From: Candidatus Avelusimicrobium intestinale | Lineage (GTDB): Bacteria > Elusimicrobiota > Elusimicrobia > Elusimicrobiales > Elusimicrobiaceae | Assembly (NCBI GenBank): GCA_902765225.1 | Contig: CACWYV010000002.1 | Location: 190,697-254,696, forward strand | DNA length: 64,000 nucleotides | Direction of reading: 5' to 3' | Shown here: positions 7,569 to 16,970 of the stretch, piece after piece | How positions within the stretch are numbered: the stretch's first letter is position 1 | How the letters are laid out: each line of letters opens with the position of its first letter | Notes under the pieces: model-generated | Databases searched by the model: none | What the model was told of the DNA's origin: nothing | The model's input: only the letters and a program-made list of their open reading frames with translations | Position numbers and translations under genes: made by a program

Positions 7569-8498
7569 ATGGAAACGAGCGCAAAAATTTTACTGGCGGA
7601 TGATTCACACGCTATCCGGTTTTTGGTATCTGAAATTTTAACCCGGGCCGGGTTCCGCGTTATTACGGCACAGGACGGGCAAGAAGCCATTGAAAAAACT
7701 TACAAAGAAAGCCCGGACTTGCTCATCCTGGATTACGAAATGCCTAAAAAAACGGGCTTTGAGGTGGTGCAGGAAGTCCGCAGCCGTACGGGTTATTTGC
7801 ATACCCCCATCATCATCTTCACCGCCAATACCGAAAAAAACACCAAACTGGAAGGGTTGGGTATGGATATTGACGACTACCTTACCAAACCCGCAGATGA
7901 GGATGAAATTGTTGCCCGCGTCAAACTCTTACTCAAACGCAATAAACAAAAAATGGATTGTAACCCACTGACCCGTTTGCCGGGTAATCCGTCCATACAA
8001 GCCCGTGTAGAAACGGAAATTGCCAGCGGCAAACCATTTGCTGTCTTGTATTGCGATTTAAACAATTTTAAATCTTTTAACGATAAATACGGTTTTGAAG
8101 CCGGGGACCGCGTACTCAAACAGGAGGCCGATATCCTCGTCCAAGCCGCCCGCCAAGACCCTAACTCTTTTGTAGGACATATCGGCGGGGATGATTTTAT
8201 TATCGTAACGACTTTTGATAAAGCGGAGAGTATCGCCCGGGAAATTATCCGCCGCACCGACGAAGCCGCTCCCTCCTTCTATAACGAGCAGGACCGTGCC
8301 CAAGGTTTTATGTTGGCCCATAACCGCAAAGGGGAATTGGAGAAATTTAATTTCCTGGCCATGGGTATCGGTATTGTGCACAACACCCGTCGGCCCCTGC
8401 AATCATTTGCGATGGTCAGCCATATTGGTGCGGAACTGAAGTGCCTGGCTAAACAACACGAAAACGGCAGTTACTATGTACTGGACCGGCGCTGCTAA
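7569..8498 (+). CDS. Response regulator with GGDEF diguanylate cyclase domain
   Basis: A 309-residue protein made of a receiver domain (1-120) and a GGDEF domain (about 135-305). Receiver residues are Asp11-Asp12, phosphoacceptor Asp55 (LILDYEMP), Thr in FTAN and Lys in TKPAD. The signature loop is GGDDF at 206-210, an allowed active form, so it should make cyclic di-GMP upon phosphorylation (PleD/WspR type). The usual RxxD inhibitory site before the signature is not seen. The start at 7569 is chosen because a TTGCAC-17-TACAAT promoter ends 7 nt before it. It lies downstream of a pilin gene, which may hint at control of surface behaviour. Confidence 0.85.
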   Translation: METSAKILLADDSHAIRFLVSEILTRAGFRVITAQDGQEAIEKTYKESPDLLILDYEMPKKTGFEVVQEVRSRTGYLHTPIIIFTANTEKNTKLEGLGMDIDDYLTKPADEDEIVARVKLLLKRNKQKMDCNPLTRLPGNPSIQARVETEIASGKPFAVLYCDLNNFKSFNDKYGFEAGDRVLKQEADILVQAARQDPNSFVGHIGGDDFIIVTTFDKAESIAREIIRRTDEAAPSFYNEQDRAQGFMLAHNRKGELEKFNFLAMGIGIVHNTRRPLQSFAMVSHIGAELKCLAKQHENGSYYVLDRRC

Positions 8499-8639
8499 CC
8501 TCCCCTTTTTCTCCTTCCGGCTGTTCTAACACAAATTTGCCTTTTATTTTTACTTGCTTTTTGGTACTATATAGTAGAGGAGTTCCCGGCTCAACGCTGG
8601 GGTCTTTCGTTTTGTATTTTTAAATGAAGAGGAATCATT

Positions 8640-9395
8640 ATGACTAAAAGAACACCCATTATTGCCGGAAACTGGAAAATGCACAATACCATTACTGAGG
8701 CCGCTGCCCTTATCACAGCGTTGACGAAAGCGGAAAATAAAAACAATGCGGAAATTATCGTCGCTCCTTCTTATACAGCTTTGCATATCGTGACCCGTTT
8801 AACCAAAGATTCCCCCATTCAAGTAGCCGCCCAAGACGTTCACTGGGAAGATAAAGGGGCTTTTACCTCTGCCGTTTCTCCCGTCCAAGCCAAAGATGCC
8901 GGCGCCACACTCACGTTAATCGGTCACAGCGAACGCCGCAGTGTATTTGGCGACACCGATGAAATTTTAAATAAAAAAGTGGCCGCGGCTATGCGCCACG
9001 GGTTAAAGGTTATTTTTTGCGTCGGGGAAACATTGCAACAACGCGAAGCCGGCCAAACCATGCAAGTTATTGAAAACCAACTCAAAAACGGCTTAGCCCA
9101 CTTTACCGCCGACCAATTAAACGGCATCATTATTGCTTATGAACCCGTCTGGGCCATTGGTACCGGCAAAACCGCTACGCCCGATCAAGCGCAAGAAGTC
9201 CATGCCGCCATCCGCGCTTATTTGGCCAAAACGTATGGCGACAAATTCGCCCAAGCCACCCGTATTTTGTACGGCGGAAGTGTAAAAGATTCCAACGTGG
9301 ATGAAATTATGGCACAACCGGATGTGGACGGTGCGCTTGTGGGTGGGCAGTCGCTCATTGCGGAAAAATTTGCCCGCATTATTAACTTTAATTAA
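8640..9395 (+). CDS. tpiA: Triosephosphate isomerase
   Basis: Interconverts dihydroxyacetone phosphate and glyceraldehyde 3-phosphate in glycolysis. The 251-residue protein shows GNWKM with the substrate Lys, IGHSERR with the catalytic His, AYEPVWAIGTG with the catalytic Glu and loop 6, and YGGSVKDSN for phosphate binding. GAGGAATCATT before the ATG is a good ribosome site. A GC-rich hairpin (about 8587-8605) lies in the 5' untranslated region. It starts the long forward gene run and is followed after 3 nt by deoC, whose product also yields glyceraldehyde 3-phosphate. Confidence 0.96.
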   Translation: MTKRTPIIAGNWKMHNTITEAAALITALTKAENKNNAEIIVAPSYTALHIVTRLTKDSPIQVAAQDVHWEDKGAFTSAVSPVQAKDAGATLTLIGHSERRSVFGDTDEILNKKVAAAMRHGLKVIFCVGETLQQREAGQTMQVIENQLKNGLAHFTADQLNGIIIAYEPVWAIGTGKTATPDQAQEVHAAIRAYLAKTYGDKFAQATRILYGGSVKDSNVDEIMAQPDVDGALVGGQSLIAEKFARIINFN

Positions 9396-9398
9396 TTT

Positions 9399-10043
9399 AT
9401 GAACCCAGCCAAACTGATTGACCATACCCTCTTAAAATCCGCCGCTACCCGGCAGGATATCCGTCGTTTGTGCGCCGAAGCCAAGCAATATGGTTTTTGT
9501 AGCGTATGCGTCAATCCGTTTTGGGTAACTTTCGCAAAGGAAGAATTGCGCGGCAGCGATGTAAAAGTGTGCACCGTAATCGGGTTTCCGTTGGGGGCCA
9601 CTACCACCGCTACGAAAGTATATGAAACCACGGATGCCGTGAATAACGGGGCAGATGAAATTGACATGGTACTCAATATCGGCGCTCTGCGCGCGGGGGA
9701 GTACGAAGTTGTGTTAACCGATATTCAATCCGTGCGCCGAGCTTGTTTAGGCAAGGTATTAAAAGTAATTGTAGAAACTTCGCAATTAACCGAAGAAGAA
9801 AAAATAAAAGCCTGCGAATTAGCCACCCGTGCCCAAGCCGATTTTGTTAAAACCTCTACGGGGTTTGTCGGCGGCGGGGCTACCGCAGCGGATGTAGCGT
9901 TGCTGCGCCGCTCTATTGCGCCGCAAATGCACGTAAAAGCATCCGGCGGGATTCGCACGCGAACCGATTTTGATACGATGACGGCCGCCGGAGCAGATCG
10001 CATCGGCGCCAGTAACGGAGTAGCCATTGTGGAGGGAAGATGA
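9399..10043 (+). CDS. deoC: Deoxyribose-phosphate aldolase
   Basis: Cleaves 2-deoxyribose 5-phosphate to glyceraldehyde 3-phosphate and acetaldehyde. The 214-residue TIM barrel has the Schiff-base Lys in VKTSTGF and the second active-site Lys in VKASGGIRT, plus IDHTLLK and VIGFPLGA. It starts 3 nt after tpiA and ends inside the next gene (ATGA overlap). The pairing with tpiA suggests salvage of deoxynucleosides into glycolysis; tdk lies further along the same strand. Confidence 0.94.
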   Translation: MNPAKLIDHTLLKSAATRQDIRRLCAEAKQYGFCSVCVNPFWVTFAKEELRGSDVKVCTVIGFPLGATTTATKVYETTDAVNNGADEIDMVLNIGALRAGEYEVVLTDIQSVRRACLGKVLKVIVETSQLTEEEKIKACELATRAQADFVKTSTGFVGGGATAADVALLRRSIAPQMHVKASGGIRTRTDFDTMTAAGADRIGASNGVAIVEGR

Positions 10044-12721
10044 TCAGCAATTGGGATATCCTTTCGCTGGCAACATCCGCCCAAGGCAAACGGTTGTTTA
10101 CGTTGGTGATAGACGGTACGGAACAGGATGCCCGCATCATAGCCAAAAAATTAGCCGGTTATGTACAGGCCCCGATTACTGCCCAGGCGCCGTTTACATT
10201 TGCGTTTCAGTTGCCGGATAATTTAGACGAAGATACGCTGGGCCAAATCCGCATTGCCGTGCAAGAAGGAACGGCCCAAGCCAACAAGGTGGATCAGTTT
10301 GCCCCCGGTGCACGTGTGGGAAATCCTTTGTTTGATGTTCCCCCGGTTCCTACCCAAAAAGGAGCCAAAGCACCCGCAGCGCCGCAAGTGGATCCGGCAC
10401 TGCAAGACAGTTTTTTACGGACGCCGCAGGCGGCACCCGGCAGGGTCAATCCCCCCACCGTGGAAAATATACCGCCCCGGCCTGCTCCTTCGGCGGAAGT
10501 AACACCTCCGCCGGACGCCAGCCCGGAAAAACCGGACGACCGTACGGAAGATATTTCTTTGCTCAAGATGCCGCTGGAAGATATCTTCTCGGCTGAAACG
10601 AAGTATGATATGTTCTTGGATGTGGACGGAAACGAAAAACTGATTCCGCCACCCCAAGAAGAGTCACACGAACAAAATTTACAAAAACTGGCTGATGGTA
10701 CCAGCAGTTTAGAGGATGATGTACAAGAATTGGTCCCTCAACAAAATAACGGAACGAACATGACAAACTTATCAAATAATAATCCGGGTTCCAACGCACC
10801 CCGGGATGAAAAATCTGCCCATAAGGCAAAACCCGCTGCAGGCCAAACACCTGCCGCTGCACCACAGACACATGCGGCGTCTTCCAATCCGAAGCCCGCT
10901 CATCCGGCTGCCGGCACTCCCCCGAAAAACAACGGGGATGCACTTGTTTCGTTGCCGGAAGAAATGTCCTTAGGGGATACTATGCCCCCCGCTGCAAAAG
11001 CCGACTCGCAAGGCGGCGTAAAGGATTTGGTCCGCGGACAATCCGAACAAACGTTGGAAAAAACTTTTAATTTAGAAGCCACCGTCAGCACCGAAGTCAT
11101 GCGCTCCCAGTACCAAAAATCGTTCCGAATGGAAGAGCAACCGGTTGCCCGCGTGCGTGCTAAAAATCCGTCGCAACCCGCCTCGGAAGGGACTACCGAA
11201 ATATTGGGGAAAACACAACTGCGGCTACGCCGGAAATCCTCTACCTTGAACACTTCTTTAAAAGATCAAGCCCCCGGTAAAACATTTTTACGTTTGCGGC
11301 GTAAACAGGTGGACCCTTCGGCTCCATCTTCGCCGCAGCAACCGGCCCCTGCAACGCCCAAGCCGGCGGCTTTTTCTAAACCGGCCCCGGCCCCTCAACC
11401 CAAACCGACACCTAAACCGGCGCCGGCCCCCCATCAAGTTCCGGTACCCGAACGTACCACCAGTTTTGAAAAAACCCGAACGATTGACCATTCTATTGAG
11501 TTGCCTCTTTCGGAACTGAAAAAACACAACTGGCCGTTGGAAATTCCGCTTCTTCCCACGTATACGTTGGAGAATTTGGTACTTTCCGTCAACCGTTTTG
11601 CTCACGCGACGGCTATTTCCGTGCTGGACAACCCGGGCAAACTGTACAACCCGCTCGTTTTCCACGGAGCCACCGGAACGGGTAAAACACACTTTTTGAA
11701 CGCCATGGCTTACGGTTTCTTCAAAAAATACGGCCAGGAAAATGTCTTCATGACCAACGGCGTACGCCTCTCGCGCGGGATCCAACGCTACGTAATTGAA
11801 GGCAATATTGAAAAGTTTGAAAAATTTATGGATAGCGTTAAAGTGCTCCTGATTGATGACATTCACCTGTTAGCCATCAACGAGCAAAACCGCCTTCATA
11901 TTTCCAAACTGCTCAATAAATTTTTGAAAGAACAAAAACAAATTGTGATTACTTCCAAGTATCCGCCGGAAAGCTTGGAAAAATTGGAAGACTTAATCCA
12001 ATTCCACTTGGACTCCGGTTGGATATCGGAATTGAAAACCACCTCCGGGGCTGCGCACTTTAAAATTGTTAAGACCATGCTCATCGGCAACGGAGTGGAT
12101 TTAACAGATGCGCAGATTTCCCAATTTTTTGACGGACCGCACATGACGTTAAGCACGATTGTGCGCAGCATCCGCCGGCTGAAAGTGTTGGAAAATTTGG
12201 TGTTTCCCAACCTGCCCGAAAACGAACGTTCCCAGGCCAATATGTTTGAAAAATTACTGGCCACCAACGGGGAAGACACCAACAGCGAAATCTTGGATAA
12301 AGACCCGAGCACTGTTACGTCCATTACCCCAGTAGGAAACGGGGAATGGGGCCGCTTGGGGTTCTTCTATCCCAGCAACAGTTCCAACACCATGAACTGG
12401 ATGGTTTATGCCCTGCAACAGCGGGCCAAAGAACTGGGGCTAACGGGCGGTTTTGAAATTGCCGTACGGTCCTCATACTCAACGGAAAATATCATTTCCT
12501 CGGCGTTTAAAATTGCCAACTTATGTGACAATAAAAAACTGCGTGGGGCCGTTATTTTAGGACCGGCCGCGACTGTATGCGAGCCGTCCATCCGGGAGAA
12601 TTTCTACGATATTCTTACGCACATGCTGGAAATCATGCTCATCCGCTGCGGCATCATCAACACCGAAGCGTTGCGCTTACCCAGCACGTATGTGAAAGTA
12701 CTTTCCGAATTATTGAGGTAA
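10040..12721 (+). CDS. DnaA-like AAA+ ATPase with long proline-rich linker, role unknown
   Basis: An 893-residue protein. Residues 1-90 form an unrecognised N-terminal domain. Residues 90-480 are a low-complexity Pro/Ala-rich linker containing two similar LRLRRK segments. About 490-740 is a AAA+ domain close to DnaA: a [16 protein letters not shown] entry segment, Walker [10 protein letters not shown] near 543 and Walker B VLLIDDIH near 603. About 755-893 is an unrecognised C-terminal domain. DnaA domain IV, the DNA-binding helix-turn-helix, is not visible, so it is unlikely to be the replication initiator. It overlaps deoC by 4 nt and precedes two lipoprotein genes. An Hda-like or machinery-organising ATPase is possible. 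Confidence 0.7.
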   Translation: MISNWDILSLATSAQGKRLFTLVIDGTEQDARIIAKKLAGYVQAPITAQAPFTFAFQLPDNLDEDTLGQIRIAVQEGTAQANKVDQFAPGARVGNPLFDVPPVPTQKGAKAPAAPQVDPALQDSFLRTPQAAPGRVNPPTVENIPPRPAPSAEVTPPPDASPEKPDDRTEDISLLKMPLEDIFSAETKYDMFLDVDGNEKLIPPPQEESHEQNLQKLADGTSSLEDDVQELVPQQNNGTNMTNLSNNNPGSNAPRDEKSAHKAKPAAGQTPAAAPQTHAASSNPKPAHPAAGTPPKNNGDALVSLPEEMSLGDTMPPAAKADSQGGVKDLVRGQSEQTLEKTFNLEATVSTEVMRSQYQKSFRMEEQPVARVRAKNPSQPASEGTTEILGKTQLRLRRKSSTLNTSLKDQAPGKTFLRLRRKQVDPSAPSSPQQPAPATPKPAAFSKPAPAPQPKPTPKPAPAPHQVPVPERTTSFEKTRTIDHSIELPLSELKKHNWPLEIPLLPTYTLENLVLSVNRFAHATAISVLDNPGKLYNPLVFHGATGTGKTHFLNAMAYGFFKKYGQENVFMTNGVRLSRGIQRYVIEGNIEKFEKFMDSVKVLLIDDIHLLAINEQNRLHISKLLNKFLKEQKQIVITSKYPPESLEKLEDLIQFHLDSGWISELKTTSGAAHFKIVKTMLIGNGVDLTDAQISQFFDGPHMTLSTIVRSIRRLKVLENLVFPNLPENERSQANMFEKLLATNGEDTNSEILDKDPSTVTSITPVGNGEWGRLGFFYPSNSSNTMNWMVYALQQRAKELGLTGGFEIAVRSSYSTENIISSAFKIANLCDNKKLRGAVILGPAATVCEPSIRENFYDILTHMLEIMLIRCGIINTEALRLPSTYVKVLSELLR

Positions 12722-12723
12722 TT

Positions 12724-13173
12724 ATGAAAAAGTGGATATCTGCTCTTACAGTCATGTGTTGTTTGTGTGCTTGCACGCCGGCCTTGAAATCGGCGGTAAA
12801 GAACGGGGCAATCGCTCCTTCTTTTAATGATACTCTCTTGACGGACGACTACTTGTGGGTACGTGGTCTGGGCGCCGCCAACCCGGCCCACACGACCGAC
12901 TCCCAACGCCGCATTATGAGCCGCGAAGCCGCCATTGCACACGCTTACCAACGCGCCACCGAAATCTTGTACGGGGCCCAGCTAGAAAGCCACGTCCAGG
13001 TAGTGGATGCATTATCCGTGGGCAGTACGATTGATTCTTCTGCAGAAGGCATTGTCCACCAAATGGAACTGGTGTCCACCGAATATCTGGAAGACGGCGG
13101 TTGCACGGTAATTATGCGTTTATCGCGCCAACGGCTTAAACAAGCCGGCTTAGACCCGGAGGCAGCCCAATGA
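12724..13173 (+). CDS. Small lipoprotein, LPP20-like
   Basis: A 149-residue lipoprotein with lipobox L-C-A-C (Cys17). The mature part has WVRGLGAANP followed by a helix rich in Ala (SREAAIAHAYQRATEIL) and a beta segment; this layout resembles the LPP20/FlgT-N group of envelope proteins. The start at 12724 is 2 nt after the previous stop; longer in-frame starts lie inside the upstream gene. It overlaps the next lipoprotein gene by ATGA, so the two products probably act together at the envelope. Confidence 0.65.
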   Translation: MKKWISALTVMCCLCACTPALKSAVKNGAIAPSFNDTLLTDDYLWVRGLGAANPAHTTDSQRRIMSREAAIAHAYQRATEILYGAQLESHVQVVDALSVGSTIDSSAEGIVHQMELVSTEYLEDGGCTVIMRLSRQRLKQAGLDPEAAQ

Positions 13174-14279
13174 AAAAAACTTTATTTATACTTTTAGCCG
13201 CTACACTGGTACTAAACGCCTGTCACTCATTACGCCTTGGCCCCAAAGGAGAAGGGGAATACGTCATTGCGGAATCACTCGTGCCGTATGACGAGAACAA
13301 CATCCGCCAGATGAAAAAAGACGGTATTTTAGCCGCCCAACGCGCGGCGGTAGAAAAGGTAGCGGGCGTATTTATTTCCTCTGCCACCACGGTGGACCAA
13401 GCCCAACTCGTGGAAGATAAAATTGTATCCAAATCGGCCGGGTTTATCCGTCACAGCCATGTCCAAAAGGCCTATCGCAAAGGGGATGAGTTTTACACCA
13501 AACTTAAAGCCATGGTACTCGTAAAAGATATTGGCGAAATTATCAAACAATCGGAAGCCGATACCTTTGCCAAAAAAACGACTCTTTTGGTGGCCTCCCA
13601 TGAAACAGTGGGCGAAGATATCTCGCTGCGGCAAGATTGCAAACAAGCCATTTACCGGGCGTTGAAAAACCAGCCGTTTGCCCTAGTCAACGGGGATAAT
13701 TTGAGCCACAACAACATTGAAAATCCCAACTCTTCCATTGATAAAGCCCGCAGTGAAGGCGCCCGCTTTATTATCATCGCGGACGTAGCCACCAATCCGC
13801 TAGAGACATTAAATACGGCGGCCATGTCCCCCTTTACTACCTACCGCGCCCGCGCCAATATACGTGTATATGCTGTCAATAACTATTCCGTAGTGGCAGA
13901 AGGAGCCCAACAACAAAGCGGTTTGGACCCTTTGCCGGAAATTGCGGCGCAAAAATCCATTTCCGCCGCTTGCGAAGCCGCTGCTAAACAATTGGCCGAA
14001 CCGGTAAATGCGGCCATTAACTCGGCCAAGATTTTTGAATTAACGGTTAAAGACGTCAATACCATTGAACGCCTCAAACAAATTCAAACTATTTTCAAAG
14101 ACTTGCGCGAAATTGAAGACTTCAATTTGGTGCGTTATGCCAACTCCAGTGCTCAGTTTGAAGTCGCGGCGAACATTGCCACTCCGGAAGAATTGGCCGC
14201 CAAGATTATCCGTAAATATAATGTAAACTTCACGGTGGTAGCCATTACGCCAACTGCTATTGTACTTAGTTTTAACTGA
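13170..14279 (+). CDS. Lipoprotein with FlgT/LPP20-like N-terminal region
   Basis: A 369-residue lipoprotein with lipobox L-N-A-C (Cys18). Residues about 50-130 (AAQRAAVEKVAGVFISS followed by a VxDKIVSKSAGFI-type strand) resemble the N-terminal domain of flagellar assembly protein FlgT. A second alpha/beta region (about 130-270) and a C-terminal domain follow. No flagellar gene is in the window, so the relationship is structural only. It is coupled by overlap to the smaller LPP20-like lipoprotein and is followed after 2 nt by comM. Confidence 0.6.
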   Translation: MKKTLFILLAATLVLNACHSLRLGPKGEGEYVIAESLVPYDENNIRQMKKDGILAAQRAAVEKVAGVFISSATTVDQAQLVEDKIVSKSAGFIRHSHVQKAYRKGDEFYTKLKAMVLVKDIGEIIKQSEADTFAKKTTLLVASHETVGEDISLRQDCKQAIYRALKNQPFALVNGDNLSHNNIENPNSSIDKARSEGARFIIIADVATNPLETLNTAAMSPFTTYRARANIRVYAVNNYSVVAEGAQQQSGLDPLPEIAAQKSISAACEAAAKQLAEPVNAAINSAKIFELTVKDVNTIERLKQIQTIFKDLREIEDFNLVRYANSSAQFEVAANIATPEELAAKIIRKYNVNFTVVAITPTAIVLSFN

Positions 14280-14281
14280 TT

Positions 14282-15817
14282 ATGTTAGCCAACGTTTGCA
14301 CCGGTGCCATTAAAGGCATTGAAGGTTTTTCCGTATCGGTAGAGGTGGACATTGCCCCAGGCATGCCCACCTTGTCCGTTGTGGGCCTACCGGATATAGA
14401 GGTGCGCGAAAGTAAAGACCGCGTGGTGGCCGCCATACGCAATAGCGGATTTGATTTTCCATCTAAACGTATTACTGTAAACTTGAGTCCGGCAGAACTA
14501 CGAAAAAGCGGTACCCATTTTGATTTGCCAATTGCATTGGGAATTTTGGCAGCCAGCGGTCAGCTCTCCGCCACGGCCAGTGGTAAATTACCCTCGTTAC
14601 TTGTTTTAGGAGAACTGGCTCTGGACGGTTCCTTGCGGCCGTGTGCCGGCGTATTACCCATGTTAATTGCTTGCCAGAAACTAGGGAAAACAGCCATCAT
14701 CCCCCCGCAAAACGTGTTGGAAGGGCAAGTGTCTTCGGCTTCGTTTTTAACGCCCCACACCCTGCGAGAACTGGTAGAATATCTGGAAAACCGCGCGGAT
14801 GAATCCACCGTTAAAATAAGTTTTGTGCCAACAGAACCCAATGAGCCGGAAACCGAGTTGGATTTTAGCGACGTCAAAGGCCAGGCACTCGCCAAACGCG
14901 CTTTGGAAATTGCCGCCGCAGGCGGGCATAACGTCCTGCTGATTGGACTGCCCGGTACCGGTAAAAGTATGTTGGCCAAACGCTTCCCGGGCATTCTTCC
15001 GCCTTTGACGCACGAAGAAGCGCTGGAAATTACAAAAATTTATTCTATTTGCAATCTCATTGGTAAAAGCAGACTCCTTACCCAGCGGCCGTTTCGCGAC
15101 CCGCACCATACTATTTCCGACGTGGCTCTTATCGGGGGCGGTTCCAGTCCGCGGCCCGGGGAAGTATCTTTGGCCCATAACGGAGTTTTGTTTTTGGATG
15201 AATTTGCCGAATTTTCCCGTTCTTCGTTAGAAGTGCTACGGGAACCGTTGGAAAACGGCCAAGTCACCATTTCCCGCGCGAAAGAAACTGTTTCGTATCC
15301 GGCCCGGTTCACACTGATAGCAGCCATGAATCCCTGCCCGTGTGGAAATTTGGGCAATCCTCTTAAGCCGTGCACCTGTACTCCCATGCAAATCAACCGC
15401 TATAAATCGCGCATATCGGGCCCGCTTTTGGACCGCATTGATCTGACCGTTAATTTAAACCCCGTGAAATACACGGACTGGAACCAATCCAGCGAAGGCG
15501 AAACATCCGCCCAAATCCGCGAGCGCGTCTTAAAAGCGCGGGACATCCAACGTAAACGCTTTGCGGGAACGGCTACCACCGCCAATGCTTTTATGTCGGC
15601 CAAACAGATTAAACAATTTTGTCCGTTGCCTGCCGGAGCAGATGCTATTTTGGAAGCTGCCATGCGCAAATTTGGTTTGAGTGCGCGTAGTTTGGATAAA
15701 ATTCTCAAGACAGCCCGTACGATTGCCGATTTGGAAGGAACCGAAACGATAGAGACCAAACATCTGGTGGAAGTCATGCAATACCGTCCGCTAGACCGCA
15801 AGGGGGTAGCTGACTGA
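14282..15817 (+). CDS. comM: ComM/YifB family Mg-chelatase-like AAA ATPase
   Basis: A 511-residue protein with an N-terminal Lon-protease-like fold (SVEVDIAPGMPTLSVVGLPD) and a Mg-chelatase-type AAA+ domain: Walker A GLPGTGKS near 222, Walker B LFLDEFAEF, and a C-terminal Mg_chelatase_C region. In competent bacteria ComM is a hexameric helicase that extends branch migration of incoming DNA during transformation. dprA follows with a 1-nt overlap (TGATG), as expected of a transformation module. Four zinc-like Cys occur in NPCPCGNLGNPLKPCTC. Confidence 0.92.
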   Translation: MLANVCTGAIKGIEGFSVSVEVDIAPGMPTLSVVGLPDIEVRESKDRVVAAIRNSGFDFPSKRITVNLSPAELRKSGTHFDLPIALGILAASGQLSATASGKLPSLLVLGELALDGSLRPCAGVLPMLIACQKLGKTAIIPPQNVLEGQVSSASFLTPHTLRELVEYLENRADESTVKISFVPTEPNEPETELDFSDVKGQALAKRALEIAAAGGHNVLLIGLPGTGKSMLAKRFPGILPPLTHEEALEITKIYSICNLIGKSRLLTQRPFRDPHHTISDVALIGGGSSPRPGEVSLAHNGVLFLDEFAEFSRSSLEVLREPLENGQVTISRAKETVSYPARFTLIAAMNPCPCGNLGNPLKPCTCTPMQINRYKSRISGPLLDRIDLTVNLNPVKYTDWNQSSEGETSAQIRERVLKARDIQRKRFAGTATTANAFMSAKQIKQFCPLPAGADAILEAAMRKFGLSARSLDKILKTARTIADLEGTETIETKHLVEVMQYRPLDRKGVAD

Positions 15818-16953
15818 TGAACACTTCCGTCTCTACACAAGAACGCTTGGCGCGCATCCAACTCAATGCCTTTTTGTATTTTCGGGCCGATTGGTTGGAA
15901 CGGTTAATTGAAATTTTCGGTTCCGCACAAGAAATTTTACGTCAGGATGCACCTACACTGGCGCGGGAAGCAAACCTTAATCCGGATACGGCTGCCAAAT
16001 TATTACAAGCGGCCCACGCCATCAATCCGCAAGAAGAATGGGATAAAACAGCCGCCCTGGGCGGACATATTTATCTGCCGGAAGATGAAGAATACCCCCA
16101 ATCCTTACGCAACTGCAAAGAAGCCCCTTTGGCCATTTACGTATTGGGACATTTGCCAACAGACGGGCGGGCGTGTGTAGCAGTGGTAGGAACACGCAAA
16201 ATCACCCCTTACGGCAGACGCGTTACCCATAAACTCGGGGAAGAGTTGGCCCAATGTGGCGTAACGATTGTCAGCGGATTGGCCCGGGGGATTGACAGTG
16301 AAGCCCACGCCGCCGCCGTCCGGCAAAAGAAACCCACTGTTGCCGTTATAGGAACGGGCATTGGCCGATGTTACCCGGCCGAAAACCGCGCGTTGGAAAA
16401 ATCCTTATTGGAACACGCCGGAGCCGTGGTATCCGAATTACCGTTTAACAGTCCGCCAAACGCTTTTCATTTTCCGCGGCGCAACCGTATCATTGCCGCG
16501 TTATCCCAACCCGTCGTCGTAGTAGAAGGGGAAACGAAATCCGGCGCCTTAATTACAGCCAAGTTGGCTTTGGAAATGGGCAAAGACGTTTTGGCCGTTC
16601 CCGGCCCGATAGACAGCCCCCAGTCTGGTGGGCCTAATTCTCTCATACGGCAGGGGGCGGGGGTTGTAACTTCCGTCGCAGATATACTAGACTATATACC
16701 ACAGCAGTCTCGTTTCGGGTTGGATACGCGTTTCTTTGAACATACCGATATCACCCCGGATAAACCGCTGGAAAAATTATCTCCGCGCCAGCAGCAAGTG
16801 ATGCAGGTTATCGGTACGGGATCGTGCAGTTTGGACCACGTGGCGGAGGAACTCCACGCCACCGTGCCGGAAGTCGCCGGGTTGTTATTTGAACTGGAAG
16901 TACAAGGATTTTTGGCCTGTGAGAACGGGCTGTATAGTAAAAGCAAATTTTAG
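15817..16953 (+). CDS. dprA: DNA-processing protein DprA
   Basis: Loads RecA on single-stranded DNA taken up in transformation. The 378-residue protein has an N-terminal SAM-like helical region, the Rossmann fold core with VGTRKITPYGRR, SGLARGIDSEAH and FPRRNRIIAALS, and a C-terminal winged helix (about 315-378). It overlaps comM by 1 nt and precedes topA by 17 nt; the dprA-topA order is common in bacteria. With comM and the type IV pilin genes it suggests natural competence. Confidence 0.94.
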   Translation: MNTSVSTQERLARIQLNAFLYFRADWLERLIEIFGSAQEILRQDAPTLAREANLNPDTAAKLLQAAHAINPQEEWDKTAALGGHIYLPEDEEYPQSLRNCKEAPLAIYVLGHLPTDGRACVAVVGTRKITPYGRRVTHKLGEELAQCGVTIVSGLARGIDSEAHAAAVRQKKPTVAVIGTGIGRCYPAENRALEKSLLEHAGAVVSELPFNSPPNAFHFPRRNRIIAALSQPVVVVEGETKSGALITAKLALEMGKDVLAVPGPIDSPQSGGPNSLIRQGAGVVTSVADILDYIPQQSRFGLDTRFFEHTDITPDKPLEKLSPRQQQVMQVIGTGSCSLDHVAEELHATVPEVAGLLFELEVQGFLACENGLYSKSKF

Positions 16954-16970
16954 GCAGAAGGAAGTGAATT

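Noticed and set aside
11288-11866. 192-codon reverse ORF opposite the DnaA-like gene
   Set aside because: A shadow of the Pro-rich and AAA+ regions; composition is Arg/Phe-rich low complexity with no ribosome site or known motif.
10040-12721. Chromosomal replication initiator DnaA
   Set aside because: The AAA+ core is similar, but domain IV with its helix-turn-helix signature is missing and the length and linker are unlike DnaA. No DnaA-box cluster or dnaN is nearby.
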